Virus record (IMG/VR): IMGVR_UViG_3300010160_000023
Location: 62,001 to 126,000 of that record
Direction: 5' to 3' (one strand)
DNA: 64,000 nt
From: a virus
In this document: positions 13,566 to 20,824 of the stretch, piece by piece
Numbering within the stretch: the stretch's first letter is position 1
Layout of the letters: the number at the start of each line of letters is the position of its first letter
The notes under the pieces: model-generated
What the model saw: only the letters and a program-made list of their open reading frames with translations
Databases searched by the model: none
What the model was told of the DNA's origin: nothing
Program-made: the position numbers and the translations under genes

Positions 13566-13754
13566 ATGAATAAAAATCAGAATATCCGGGTTGTTACCAT
13601 ACAAATGGAATTGGCCATACCAAATGATGATTGTGAATGCTTGAGCAGAAATGAGATTTGCAATTATCTAAATATTAAAATGTATGAAGACCCTGAGTTT
13701 TTTGGTGAGATAGGTCCTGAGAATATTGTTAAGGTAGATACTCTAGAATCATAG
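13566..13754 (+). CDS. Small acidic protein, unknown
   Basis: 62 aa, starts MNKNQNIRVVTIQMEL, contains CECLS and several Asp/Glu. Six nt after the previous peptide. No family recognised. The 109 bases after it hold no gene. Confidence 0.6.
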   Translation: MNKNQNIRVVTIQMELAIPNDDCECLSRNEICNYLNIKMYEDPEFFGEIGPENIVKVDTLES

Positions 13755-13863
13755 AAGCTACTACTTGTAGTATACTCTTCTCTAACTTCTTAACTCTATT
13801 AATCATACGCACCTGCATAATATATACCATTTCCAAGGGGGTCTGTCAAGAAAGAAAAATCTT

Positions 13864-14055
13864 ATGGAAGGTTATTACATACTAGTTGGCATCTTATTCT
13901 TATTTCTTATTGGTATTGGAAGTATAGTTTGTGATATTATTTTTAATACCGAAGAAGAAATAGTTTTTATTAAGAAACCAATTCAGCAAGAAAATTTTAC
14001 TAATTTCATAGCAGATAATTATATGGATGATGAAGATACAGGACTTGGCTTTTAG
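13864..14055 (+). CDS. Single-pass membrane protein, unknown
   Basis: 63 aa. Residues 4-28 are a transmembrane helix, followed by an acidic tail ending DDEDTGLGF. Followed directly by a copy of the 41-nt motif. Confidence 0.6.
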   Translation: MEGYYILVGILFLFLIGIGSIVCDIIFNTEEEIVFIKKPIQQENFTNFIADNYMDDEDTGLGF

Positions 14056-14061
14056 TCTCAC

Positions 14062-14102
14062 CTAATACTATAGATTTGGCGAAGGTGGCTATAGTCAGCG
14101 AG
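14062..14102 (+). repeat. 41-nt intergenic motif, copy D
   Basis: CTAATACTATAGATTTGG start, GGTGGCTATAGTCAGCGAG end, preceded by TCTCAC as in copy G. Begins 6 nt after a stop codon, upstream of a promoter. Confidence 0.75.
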
Positions 14103-14130
14103 TTTATGCGGCCCAAATAAGAAATAGTAT

Positions 14131-14159
14131 TTGTCTCCACCACCTCTCTCTGGTATAAT
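14131..14159 (+). promoter_or_regulatory. Promoter without CGATA box
   Basis: TTGTCT 14131-14136, 17-bp spacer, TATAAT 14154-14159, about 100 nt ahead of the gene at 14265. The long leader has no ORF. Confidence 0.6.
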
Positions 14160-14264
14160 ACAATAGTCAACGAAGCCAGTAGCCAAGCATGTGGTGAGAC
14201 AGATGCAGGACTAGTGGAATCATGGGCAAAGAGTTGTTTTTAACTTTTAACCATGAGGTGTAAT

Positions 14265-14519
14265 ATGCGTACTAGATATGTTAGTGAGAACAATCGTAAG
14301 GAAGTTCAAAGAAAGTATATTGATCAGATTCTGGGTGAATTAGACTTCATGCAAATCAAAGATAGATTAAGAGACTATCTTGAACATGAAAAAGATAAAG
14401 AATCTAATTATGCCTTAGAAGCAGAGATACGAAAAGAAGCACCAGAAGTGCTAGTGGAAAATTGGGAAGATTTTAATGGGCCTGCTACTCTCACAGAAGA
14501 GGAGCATTATCATGCCTAA
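14265..14519 (+). CDS. Small helical protein, paralogue family member 3
   Basis: 84 aa. YIDQILGELDFMQIKDRLRDYL...EIRKEAPEVLVEN matches 12613 and 12818. Starts behind GAGGTG at ATG 14265 and overlaps the next gene by 8 nt. Function unknown. Confidence 0.7.
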   Translation: MRTRYVSENNRKEVQRKYIDQILGELDFMQIKDRLRDYLEHEKDKESNYALEAEIRKEAPEVLVENWEDFNGPATLTEEEHYHA

Positions 14520-14763
14520 AAAATTCCATAGAATAATTTCTTTTGAGGTAGAAGGTGAACTTTATGACCATTCTACATCTCCAGAAGATATTCTAAGAAG
14601 CTATGAGTGGCACTTTAAAGGATTTCATGACAATCATGAGGATAAATGTTTCCTAGAATCATCTCATGATGACAGTCGTGGACGCATTACTAAAATAGTG
14701 CGAAAGAATAAAATCGGAAAAACCGATAAAGCAGACACAGAAACTTTTACAATTAACCAATGA
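14512..14763 (+). CDS. Small protein, unknown
   Basis: 83 aa, starts MPKKFHRIISFEVEGEL; strands at the N-terminus, basic C-terminus. ATG 14512 is preceded by AGAGGAG. Not recognised. Confidence 0.65.
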   Translation: MPKKFHRIISFEVEGELYDHSTSPEDILRSYEWHFKGFHDNHEDKCFLESSHDDSRGRITKIVRKNKIGKTDKADTETFTINQ

Positions 14764-14771
14764 GGTGATTT

Positions 14772-14879
14772 ATGAATTATCAATTATTGTATTGGGGTCT
14801 TGGTGGAGTTATAGCATTGATAGCGTTAGTATCATTATATTACTACTCATGTCATTGTTCTCCTCCAACTATTAAATAA
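14772..14879 (+). CDS. 35-aa membrane micro-protein
   Basis: One hydrophobic helix (LYWGLGGVIALIALVSLYYY) followed by SCHCSPP. GAGGTGATT precedes ATG 14772. Cys residues just outside the membrane are notable. Function unknown. Confidence 0.5.
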   Translation: MNYQLLYWGLGGVIALIALVSLYYYSCHCSPPTIK

Positions 14880-14910
14880 TTACTAATTAAGTCCGGTAGG
14901 TTAGTATCAG

Positions 14911-14951
14911 CTAATCTGCGGGATTTGGTTTTTGTGGTTATAGTCAGCGAG
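14911..14951 (+). repeat. 41-nt intergenic motif, copy E
   Basis: CTAATCTGCGGGATTTGG start and TTATAGTCAGCGAG end, preceded by TCAG. The rest of 14952-15067 shows only a weak TTGACC promoter-like site. Confidence 0.75.
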
Positions 14952-15067
14952 TTTTCGGGAGTCAGTGAGATTGTAAGAAGTGGCAACTTGACCGCAAATC
15001 CTCCAAAACTATTATAGGTTAAACGACAGTCGCAGGGATGCGACATTACTTTAACAGGAGAGATTTT

Positions 15068-15283
15068 ATGATTAAGTATGCTCTAGTGGTAGCTCTAATG
15101 ATTGTTGGTTCAACTTCTTTTGCTGGTGAATGTGCTAATGGCACCTGTTCTCTACGCAGTCGTGCTGTAAATGTAACACGCGAAGTTATTAATGTTCCAG
15201 TTATGGTAACTCGCCGAACTGTTGAGGCTACACGAAATGTGGGCCGTAGAACTGTTGCTCGCGTTCGTAGTGTTGTTCGTTAA
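15068..15283 (+). CDS. Secreted Arg/Val-rich small protein
   Basis: 71 aa. Signal peptide residues 1-19 (IKYALVVALMIVGSTSFA, then GEC); mature part has CANGTC and a highly basic C-terminus rich in TRR/VGRR/RVR. From memory, Planctomycetes encode similar short secreted proteins ending in VRSVVR-like tails. Probably exported; binding to anionic surfaces is a guess. Behind CAGGAGAG. Confidence 0.65.
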   Translation: MIKYALVVALMIVGSTSFAGECANGTCSLRSRAVNVTREVINVPVMVTRRTVEATRNVGRRTVARVRSVVR

Positions 15284-15345
15284 ATATTATTGATTGATAA
15301 TCTGAAGGATCATAAAGATTTGTTAGATTATAGGTCTCAAGGAAA

Positions 15346-15372
15346 CTCCCCCGAATAAACTCGGGGGTTTTT
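15346..15372 (+). terminator. Intrinsic terminator
   Basis: CCCCCGA (15348-15354) pairs with TCGGGGG (15361-15367), followed by five T. Separates the two secreted-protein genes. Confidence 0.85.
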
Positions 15373-15405
15373 CTAATAGGATTTACTTTACTCAAGGAGG
15401 AACTT

Positions 15406-15729
15406 ATGAAGAATTTTATGATTGCAGTTGCCCTAATTTTTGTGACTACTTTTGCCGCACACGCTGCTGGGCCAAAAATGGTACAGAGTTATACTAACAG
15501 TTATAGTTCAAGCAGTGATCAAGATCGTTGTCAGGCTGAAGCAAATTATATGGCAGCTAATAACATTACTGGTCATGTGTGGAGTTGTATTGGTAGTTTT
15601 GAAGGTGTAGGTTATGGTTCTAGTCCCAATTGTAACACTTGTACTCCAAGAAACAATATGAGACTAACAGGAGATGCGTCAGCACAAGGTCGTAATGGTA
15701 AGTGGTATCGAGTAAGGTCGTGGAGGTAA
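15406..15729 (+). CDS. Secreted protein with FEGVGxGSSPNCxTCxP motif
   Basis: 107 aa. Signal peptide 1-20 (ends AAHA). The mature domain has CQAEANYMAANNITGHVW...FEGVGYGSSPNCNTCTP and RLTGDASAQGRNGKWYRVRSW. Proteins with this order are, as I recall, frequent as short secreted proteins of Planctomycetes; function unknown. Four Cys suggest disulfides. Followed 9 nt later by tRNA-Gly. Main hint to a host lineage. Confidence 0.7.
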   Translation: MKNFMIAVALIFVTTFAAHAAGPKMVQSYTNSYSSSSDQDRCQAEANYMAANNITGHVWSCIGSFEGVGYGSSPNCNTCTPRNNMRLTGDASAQGRNGKWYRVRSWR

Positions 15730-15738
15730 GTCCTTCAG

Positions 15739-15810
15739 GCAAGAGTAGCTCAATGGTAGAGCGTTAGGTTTCCAACCTGAATGTTGAGAGTTCGAGTCTC
15801 TTCTCTTGCT
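15739..15810 (+). tRNA. tRNA-Gly (UCC)
   Basis: Acceptor GCAAGAG/CTCTTGC, D arm GCTC...GAGC, anticodon arm TTAGG-TTTCCAA-CCTGA (UCC), T arm GAGAG-TTCGAGT-CTCTT. Complete cloverleaf. Confidence 0.95.
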
Positions 15811-15852
15811 TTTTATAAGTAAATTATGATGATTGTTAAGATTTTGTTTCAG

Positions 15853-15893
15853 CTAATATGGTCGGGTCGGTTTTTATGGTAACAGTCAGTGAG
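15853..15893 (+). repeat. 41-nt intergenic motif, copy F
   Basis: CTAATATGGTCGGGTCGG start and AACAGTCAGTGAG end, preceded by TCAG. Ends 8 nt before ATG 15902, in the place of a Shine-Dalgarno. Confidence 0.7.
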
Positions 15894-15901
15894 AACTTAT
15901 T

Positions 15902-16099
15902 ATGATAACTACCATTAAAATAGAATCCCAAATGGACTGCGCATATATCTGCAAAAGAGTTCATGATGCAATTGTGAAGTATCAGTTGGATAATCAAATA
16001 CAGTCAGAAGATATGACCGATACTATGGTAGTAATAGATATTAGGAAACCTAGTAGCGATATTGATCTTATTCCAAAATTAACCTTTAATACCAATTAA
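15902..16099 (+). CDS. Small protein, unknown
   Basis: 65 aa, starts MITTIKIESQMDCAYICKRV. Alpha/beta pattern. The only leader feature is the 41-nt motif (GTGAG 8 nt upstream). Not recognised. Confidence 0.6.
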   Translation: MITTIKIESQMDCAYICKRVHDAIVKYQLDNQIQSEDMTDTMVVIDIRKPSSDIDLIPKLTFNTN

Positions 16100-16163
16100 A
16101 TCTTGTTAGAGTAGTCCGGCCATTTTACTATACCAATGAGATAGTAGTGTATTTTTGTCTCAC

Positions 16164-16204
16164 CTAAAATTCCGGGTTTGGAATTTATGGAAACAGTCAG
16201 CGAG
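16164..16204 (+). repeat. 41-nt intergenic motif, copy G
   Basis: CTAAAATTCCGGGTTTGG start and AAACAGTCAGCGAG end, preceded by TCTCAC. Here AAATTCC and GGAATTT can pair over 7 bp. Ends 6 nt before ATG 16211; GCGAGG may act as Shine-Dalgarno. Confidence 0.7.
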
Positions 16205-16210
16205 GATATT

Positions 16211-16354
16211 ATGGCAAAAAAGAAGCCGATCAAAAAAGTTACTAAAAAGAGTGTTGCAAAGAAAGAGGTTGAGGCTCCAATAGAAGAGATTAAACCACTA
16301 TCTAAAACTGCTCTACTTTTTACTATGATCAAGAAGGCATTTGGTTATGAGTAA
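16211..16354 (+). CDS. 47-aa Lys-rich protein
   Basis: Begins MAKKKPIKKVTKKSVAKKE: a strongly basic N-terminus like histone-H1-type tails, then a short acidic and a hydrophobic helical end. May bind nucleic acid (inference). Overlaps the next gene by 8 nt. Confidence 0.55.
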   Translation: MAKKKPIKKVTKKSVAKKEVEAPIEEIKPLSKTALLFTMIKKAFGYE

Positions 16355-16478
16355 TGGTTTTGATTTCATTGGGTTTTTTATAATATGTTTTATTTTTGTG
16401 GAAATTTTAATTCCCCTATTATCATATTACTGGACTAGTTATGTTAATCAATCAGATTCTAATAAGCATAGCGACTAA
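16347..16478 (+). CDS. 43-aa membrane micro-protein
   Basis: Hydrophobic helix FDFIGFFIICFIFVEILIPLL then a polar tail. Overlaps genes on both sides in different frames. First of four chained membrane peptides (16347-16880). Confidence 0.5.
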   Translation: MSNGFDFIGFFIICFIFVEILIPLLSYYWTSYVNQSDSNKHSD

Positions 16479-16599
16479 GTTTCCAGTTCCAGTATTGGTA
16501 CATGATGACTTTACAAGAATATTCATTTGTCTCACCGGACTATTACTTCTATCTGCCACCCTATATAGGGTAATTAGGTATTATAATAATGGAAAATAA
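16441..16599 (+). CDS. 52-aa membrane protein
   Basis: Two hydrophobic stretches (LINQILISIA and FICLTGLLLLSATLY) with a basic end. Overlaps the previous ORF by 38 nt and the next by 11, so translation would be coupled. Moderately supported. Confidence 0.4.
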   Translation: MLINQILISIATKFPVPVLVHDDFTRIFICLTGLLLLSATLYRVIRYYNNGK

Positions 16600-16705
16600 T
16601 AACCTGATTATATATGGCCCACATATCATTTTCTCCTGCATCATCATTCGATCAGCTTTGATCTGGTATTTAGAGCGTTTTTTATATGAGGACTATAATG
16701 AGTAG
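16589..16705 (+). CDS. 38-aa membrane micro-protein
   Basis: Starts MENNNLIIYGPHIIFSCIII; one hydrophobic helix. Overlaps both neighbours by about 10 nt. Confidence 0.4.
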   Translation: MENNNLIIYGPHIIFSCIIIRSALIWYLERFLYEDYNE

Positions 16706-16880
16706 ACTTTCAAAAAATAAGGATTTTCATATCCCTTTTATCAAGGAACTAGCATTTGTGGGGCTAGTTACTATAGTTTCTATGATTTCTGTGCGTATAT
16801 TTCTCACAAACTTCTTACCAGAGTCATTAAAATCATATACTTTTCCGCCTGCCCAATCCTACTCTGAGATGAAACCATAG
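16698..16880 (+). CDS. Single-pass membrane protein, unknown
   Basis: 60 aa, basic start (MSRLSKNKDFH), helix about 18-38, Pro/Ser-rich end. ATG 16698 behind GAGGA. The 227 bases after it hold a fragment like the 5' half of a tRNA-Leu (16939-16965) and a promoter. Confidence 0.55.
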   Translation: MSRLSKNKDFHIPFIKELAFVGLVTIVSMISVRIFLTNFLPESLKSYTFPPAQSYSEMKP

Positions 16881-17022
16881 GTTTTTCAGTGTTTATGAAG
16901 GTTTTGATAAGTTAATTGATCACTTATTCACTTATTAAATGCGCCCGTGGTGAAATATAGGGTTCTCATAGGGGAAATTATACCAGATATGACTCAAGTT
17001 GTCAAGCCAGTTTATCCGATAC

Positions 17023-17051
17023 TTGACACAGTGGTTTCTCTGATGTATACT
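17023..17051 (+). promoter_or_regulatory. Promoter without CGATA box
   Basis: TTGACA 17023-17028, 17-bp spacer, TATACT 17046-17051. Drives the long run of small genes starting at 17108. Confidence 0.8.
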
Positions 17052-17107
17052 GCTATTGGTAGTAGGGAGAGAAAGTTTAATTTTAGGCTGAAAAAGTGAG
17101 ATTTTGA

Positions 17108-17293
17108 ATGTACAAGACGATTCAACTAACCGATAAGGAACTAGAACTTTTAGCGTCCATGATTCGATATTATATTGGTGAAAAATCGGACAAACCCGGT
17201 TTTGAAATCAATAATGCTCATATCATGCTACGTCATATTAGTGGGATTAACTCCCGCAAAGGCTCAAATCAAATAGTGTTTAGTGGGCGATAA
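17108..17293 (+). CDS. Small protein, unknown
   Basis: 61 aa, starts MYKTIQLTDKELELLASMI. LTDKELELL...IRYYI resembles the helix of 17316 and 17539 (LKRDELKDLADFI). No clear Shine-Dalgarno. Function unknown. Confidence 0.6.
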   Translation: MYKTIQLTDKELELLASMIRYYIGEKSDKPGFEINNAHIMLRHISGINSRKGSNQIVFSGR

Positions 17294-17315
17294 GCCCAAA
17301 TGAAAAACAAATCAA

Positions 17316-17555
17316 ATGAAATCAGAATATCTGAACTTAACCATAGATTTGGTCGAATTGTTATACAATCCTAACTTGTCAAAGCGTAACTATATGCTCA
17401 GGATTAAGAATGATATTTATCAAAAGTATGAGACAGTCTTGAAAAGGGATGAACTAAAAGATTTGGCCGATTTCATCTATAAATTTTTATACGAAACTAA
17501 CGACAATAATTATTTGGAACTTTTTGAAGGAGATGGTTATGAGCATTGTGACTAA
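17316..17555 (+). CDS. Small protein, related to 17539
   Basis: 79 aa. LKRDELKDLADFIYKFLYE at the C-terminal half mirrors LTKEEVKGLANFLNKFVEE in the next gene, so the two are diverged paralogues. Function unknown. Confidence 0.6.
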   Translation: MKSEYLNLTIDLVELLYNPNLSKRNYMLRIKNDIYQKYETVLKRDELKDLADFIYKFLYETNDNNYLELFEGDGYEHCD

Positions 17556-17724
17556 AGATACTTATAAGGCCGATATTTTTACTTTTGAAATGGAGAAGTT
17601 TGGGTCTATTCTGAACCTCACAATTAATAATGTGATTAGTTGGGATTGGCAAAAACTTAAACTAACCAAAGAAGAAGTTAAGGGGCTGGCTAATTTTCTT
17701 AATAAGTTTGTGGAGGAAAACTAA
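17539..17724 (+). CDS. Small protein, related to 17316
   Basis: 61 aa. ATG 17539 lies in the end of the previous gene behind AAGGAGATG. Strand-rich N-terminus, single C-terminal helix. TAATG link to the next gene. Confidence 0.6.
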   Translation: MSIVTKDTYKADIFTFEMEKFGSILNLTINNVISWDWQKLKLTKEEVKGLANFLNKFVEEN

Positions 17725-17903
17725 TGGTAATTCAAAAAACTTGGACAGACCTTTTGGGCAAGCCTCAAGGTAATGAGAGTGTTGATGGGAAAGATATTGT
17801 GAGGGAAGTTAGTCCTCATCAATTTAGAATATTGTGGTCATTTAACAGTAATCAAGAAGCTAATTGGATTTATACTTATTGGACAACTATGGAGAATAAC
17901 TAA
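17724..17903 (+). CDS. Small protein, unknown
   Basis: 59 aa, starts MVIQKTWTDLLGKPQG; Trp-rich C-terminal half. Linked by TAATG on both sides, GGAGG upstream. Not recognised. Confidence 0.6.
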   Translation: MVIQKTWTDLLGKPQGNESVDGKDIVREVSPHQFRILWSFNSNQEANWIYTYWTTMENN

Positions 17904-18085
17904 TGAAATTTCTTGTTGAAATTACAACAGACCTTGATCTGGATAAAGATCAAATTGATGATTTTATGATTGGTTTGAATAATGGTATGGAAGAAAAGAT
18001 TGATGTTGGGTCAAATTGGGTAAGTCAAACTTTTAGCTGTGATCATGAAACTAGTGCTAAATTTGTGAGGAAAATTAATGACTAG
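17903..18085 (+). CDS. Small protein, unknown
   Basis: 60 aa, starts MKFLVEITTDLDLDKDQ; acidic, ferredoxin-like strand-helix pattern possible. Overlaps the next gene by 8 nt. Confidence 0.6.
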   Translation: MKFLVEITTDLDLDKDQIDDFMIGLNNGMEEKIDVGSNWVSQTFSCDHETSAKFVRKIND

Positions 18086-18254
18086 ATTAAATTTGGATTT
18101 GACAACTAGACAGATTAATATTTTATTTGAGGCTTTGGAAAGTCTTGAGAAAAATAGCGTGAGTGGTACTGAGCTTAATGCAGATATTATTAAGTTAACG
18201 AGATATTTGGATAGTGTAGTATTTGTTGAGAAATGGTATGTGGAGAATAAATAA
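18078..18254 (+). CDS. Small protein, unknown
   Basis: 58 aa, starts MTRLNLDLTTRQINILFEAL. LDLTTRQI..LFEALESLE recalls the short helical pattern at 17108. Ends in a TAATG junction. Confidence 0.6.
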   Translation: MTRLNLDLTTRQINILFEALESLEKNSVSGTELNADIIKLTRYLDSVVFVEKWYVENK

Positions 18255-18538
18255 TGAGAATAAGAGTCACTACTAAAGGTGGTAGACCAGCCAGAGAACA
18301 TATTCTTGAAAGGAATATTGAGCAAGAAAATGCAAGGAAAAATCGTCCAATAACAGATGAGGTTAAAAAGATAACATTTGGCAAGTATAAAGGTATTTCT
18401 ATTACAGATATAGAATCTGATTACCTGTTGTGGTGTTGTAATAATCTTGATAAATGCCCATCATATATTACTGATGAGCTAAAATATCGGGGACATAATC
18501 CACCAGAAGATCCACCGTGGGAAGATCGTATACATTAA
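18254..18538 (+). CDS. DUF3820-like protein
   Basis: 94 aa. ITFGKYKGISITDIESDYLLWCCNN follows the (v)xxFGKYKGxxxxdixxdYLxWL signature of DUF3820, also found at the C-terminus of exodeoxyribonuclease X-like proteins. Basic N-terminus (residues 1-35). Suggests a link to nucleic acid metabolism but no catalytic domain is present. Confidence 0.7.
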   Translation: MRIRVTTKGGRPAREHILERNIEQENARKNRPITDEVKKITFGKYKGISITDIESDYLLWCCNNLDKCPSYITDELKYRGHNPPEDPPWEDRIH

Positions 18539-18561
18539 TATCTTTCAAAGGAGAATAAATA

Positions 18562-18651
18562 ATGGCCGGTTTAGTATTATTTGGTATACTAGGATATATG
18601 GCTTGTATACGAATTTATGATTGGTGGAATGGATATGGAGATTTATTTTAA
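18562..18651 (+). CDS. 29-aa membrane micro-protein
   Basis: MAGLVLFGILGYMACIRIYDWW...: one helix with an aromatic border. Behind AAGGAG. Linked by TAATG to the next gene. Confidence 0.5.
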   Translation: MAGLVLFGILGYMACIRIYDWWNGYGDLF

Positions 18652-18842
18652 TGGCAATCAACATCAAAATAGAACTACAAAATCTTGACCGTAATGATTT
18701 TATGGCAGTCAGTAATCTGGTTGATAGAATCATAAAAGATATTTGGGATACAGCAACAGACGATGACTGTCTTGATGATTTGATGAAGGACTATATGATT
18801 GATCTTATTAATCCTGACCTATTGGATATGGACAATAAATAA
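18651..18842 (+). CDS. Small acidic helical protein
   Basis: 63 aa, starts MAINIKIELQNLDRNDF; ends NPDLLDMDNK, vaguely like the 12613/12818/14265 family. TAATG links on both sides. Function unknown. Confidence 0.6.
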   Translation: MAINIKIELQNLDRNDFMAVSNLVDRIIKDIWDTATDDDCLDDLMKDYMIDLINPDLLDMDNK

Positions 18843-19024
18843 TGAGTATACCATATAAAGGAAACTGTGAACATCTTAAAGAAGGATATTGTATAGCTTG
18901 CATATCCAAGATTAGAGAAAATTGGACTACTTGTATGAGTTTCTCTAAAAATTCAGACTGTTATATTAATGTGTGGGATAGTAATTATCCAAAATGGAGC
19001 GAAGTAAGGGAGAAATATACATGA
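18842..19024 (+). CDS. Cys-rich small protein
   Basis: 60 aa with five Cys (CEHLKEGYCIAC, CMSF, CYINV), suggesting a small metal-binding or disulfide fold. ATGA overlap with the next gene. No family assigned. Confidence 0.6.
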   Translation: MSIPYKGNCEHLKEGYCIACISKIRENWTTCMSFSKNSDCYINVWDSNYPKWSEVREKYT

Positions 19025-19578
19025 GAAAAGAAGAATTAGCCGTTGACAACATCATGTTGTTTGGGGGATTAGTTGTAGTTACAGCAGTATTATGTACCCT
19101 TTTTCTTAATCCTATCCATAAGAAAAATATAGAAAAGCTAAAATCAAACAAACCAACAGATAGACAGAAAATTATCATCGACAATATTATTGGTACTGTA
19201 GAAAGTATTCATCCTTGGGGACGTACAGAAGTTGTTCCCATAAAAGGTATAGAATTGGAATATTTTGAATATTGTGATGAGTGGGTTATGTACGGAGATA
19301 TAGTTCAGCCTGTTGGTCGTAAAGATTATTTTATGCCGGTCATGAAGGGCAGACTAAATCTTGACGTTAAAGATTTAACTCAAACATGGATTGAATATTG
19401 CGGTTACGAAACTGGTTCCTTAGAAAAACCAGAAACCTATGAGGATTTTAGATTAGCTCACATAAAAGTGAAATTAGGAGAAATTGTCAATATAAAATAT
19501 ACTCACTATAGACTATTACTAAATAATACTTGGAGTATAATATCTTCATGGGAGTCAAAATCTAATGAAACCAATTGA
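19021..19578 (+). CDS. Membrane-anchored protein, unknown
   Basis: 185 aa. Helix about residues 11-31, short basic linker, then a 150-aa mostly beta soluble domain (VGRKDYFMPVMKGRL, KVKLGEIVNIKY). Probably an extracytoplasmic or peripheral domain. GGGAG precedes ATG 19021. Not recognised. Confidence 0.7.
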   Translation: MRKEELAVDNIMLFGGLVVVTAVLCTLFLNPIHKKNIEKLKSNKPTDRQKIIIDNIIGTVESIHPWGRTEVVPIKGIELEYFEYCDEWVMYGDIVQPVGRKDYFMPVMKGRLNLDVKDLTQTWIEYCGYETGSLEKPETYEDFRLAHIKVKLGEIVNIKYTHYRLLLNNTWSIISSWESKSNETN

Positions 19579-19798
19579 GGTTGGATTTGATGGAAGTTTT
19601 TATATGAATAATGGTGGTTCTTATAGATCAATGAAAATAAGACTAACTAGAACAGCCTCAAGTCCCAAAGATTGGAAAAGTCCACCTATTGACAACACAT
19701 TCGTCTGGTTGTATACTGATCCAGACAACCCTCAGTTGTTATACAAGAATAAAGAGGGTAAGCTTTATAGTGTGAATTTTGAACCTTTTGAGGCGTAG
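19565..19798 (+). CDS. Small beta-rich protein
   Basis: 77 aa, starts MKPIEVGFDGSFYMNNGG; overlaps the previous gene by 14 nt. Repeated strand-turn patterns. Function unknown. Confidence 0.6.
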   Translation: MKPIEVGFDGSFYMNNGGSYRSMKIRLTRTASSPKDWKSPPIDNTFVWLYTDPDNPQLLYKNKEGKLYSVNFEPFEA

Positions 19799-19801
19799 TT
19801 T

Positions 19802-20191
19802 GTGACTGGTTTAAATATTCAAGCCCCGTGGTCTACCCTTTTAATTAATGGTCAGAAAACGGTCGAAACTCGCTCCTATACACTCCCACAAAGATTAGAG
19901 GGAGTTGAGTTGGCACTTATTGAAACTCCGGGGAAATCGGCTAAGTTTAAGAGTAGAATTATTGGAACAATTACTTTTAGTAGTTGTATTCAATATTCCT
20001 CAAAAGAACAATGGCAATCTGATGAGACTAGGCATAAAGTAGATACTAATAATAAGCTGTATTGTTGGAATAATAAGCCTAAGTTTGGATGGATCGTACA
20101 ATCAGTCAAAAAATTTAAAAATCCCATTGACCCTCCTGCCAAACGTGGTATAATTTACGCTAAGAACTGTCTTATGGAGAAACAAAAATGA
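19802..20191 (+). CDS. ASCH-domain protein
   Basis: 129 aa with GTG start at 19802. IQAPWSTLLINGQKTVETRSY then LEGVELALIETPG and IIGTITFSSC fit the ASCH fold (PUA-like beta barrel; PW...I..G.K..E.R signature). ASCH proteins are thought to bind RNA or modified nucleosides; some hydrolyse N4-acetylcytidine. Activity here is not known. ATGA-type overlap with the next gene. Confidence 0.75.
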   Translation: MTGLNIQAPWSTLLINGQKTVETRSYTLPQRLEGVELALIETPGKSAKFKSRIIGTITFSSCIQYSSKEQWQSDETRHKVDTNNKLYCWNNKPKFGWIVQSVKKFKNPIDPPAKRGIIYAKNCLMEKQK

Positions 20192-20397
20192 ATTGGGTTT
20201 TTATTGTAGCAAGAAATAGCACTATAGAGAGAGTTAAAGTCTTTAATGATTATTTTGCAGGAGAGGCTTATACTAATGAATATCTTAGGATAGAATTTGG
20301 GGTCAATGAAGTTGATTTCCCAGAATATCGTAAGGGAGAATATTATCAAAATGCTGATTCTGGAATAAGTGTGGGTCTTTATAAGGATAACTCCTAA
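20188..20397 (+). CDS. Small protein, unknown
   Basis: 69 aa, starts MNWVFIVARNSTIERVKVF. Acidic, alpha/beta. The pattern (two leading strands, helix) is common in phage hypothetical proteins. Confidence 0.65.
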   Translation: MNWVFIVARNSTIERVKVFNDYFAGEAYTNEYLRIEFGVNEVDFPEYRKGEYYQNADSGISVGLYKDNS

Positions 20398-20398
20398 A

Positions 20399-20584
20399 AT
20401 GGAAAAGTTAATTAATCTGTTCCCTCTATTTCTTATTATTTTTGTTGTAACTGTTTTATCTTATCAGTCTGAATACAAGCCAGAACAATGCGAAGTAAGA
20501 ATTAGACAGGATAAGTCGGTATGTTTTTGTAATGGATTAAGCGTTCAATCAGAGAAACAATGTCCAAACATGAATGATTTGTAA
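20399..20584 (+). CDS. Membrane/secreted small protein
   Basis: 61 aa. N-terminal hydrophobic segment (INLFPLFLIIFVVTVLSY) then a four-Cys domain (C.., C.C.., C). Could be a signal anchor with a disulfide-bonded tail. Function unknown. Confidence 0.55.
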   Translation: MEKLINLFPLFLIIFVVTVLSYQSEYKPEQCEVRIRQDKSVCFCNGLSVQSEKQCPNMNDL

Positions 20585-20592
20585 AGTGGCTG

Positions 20593-20620
20593 TTGACAAA
20601 CGCCGATAACGTAGTATACT
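20593..20620 (+). promoter_or_regulatory. Promoter with GCCGATA spacer box
   Basis: TTGACA 20593-20598, 16-bp spacer, TATACT 20615-20620. Confidence 0.8.
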
Positions 20621-20644
20621 GAGGGCATCCTTTGGAGAAACTTT

Positions 20645-20809
20645 ATGAGTCCAACAGTTCAACAAAAAGTTCAAGATTTGATTGACAAGTATTTTATTGG
20701 TCAGAATAACTATGAGCTATCTATCAAACAAGATAACCTAGACAAATTCTTGTCAGAATACAATAAGATTATTATTACTCGTACTGTGGAAGTTTGTGGC
20801 CTACACTAA
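20645..20809 (+). CDS. 54-aa helical protein
   Basis: Starts MSPTVQQKVQDLIDKYF; helical with Gln/Asn/Lys. First gene of its unit, preceded by TTTGGAG. Function unknown. Confidence 0.65.
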   Translation: MSPTVQQKVQDLIDKYFIGQNNYELSIKQDNLDKFLSEYNKIIITRTVEVCGLH

Positions 20810-20824
20810 TTAATTGGAGAAAAT

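Noticed and set aside
16939-16965. tRNA-Leu gene
   Set aside because: GCGCCCGTGGTGAAAT resembles the 5' part of a tRNA-Leu, but no anticodon arm, T arm or matching acceptor strand follows within 90 nt.
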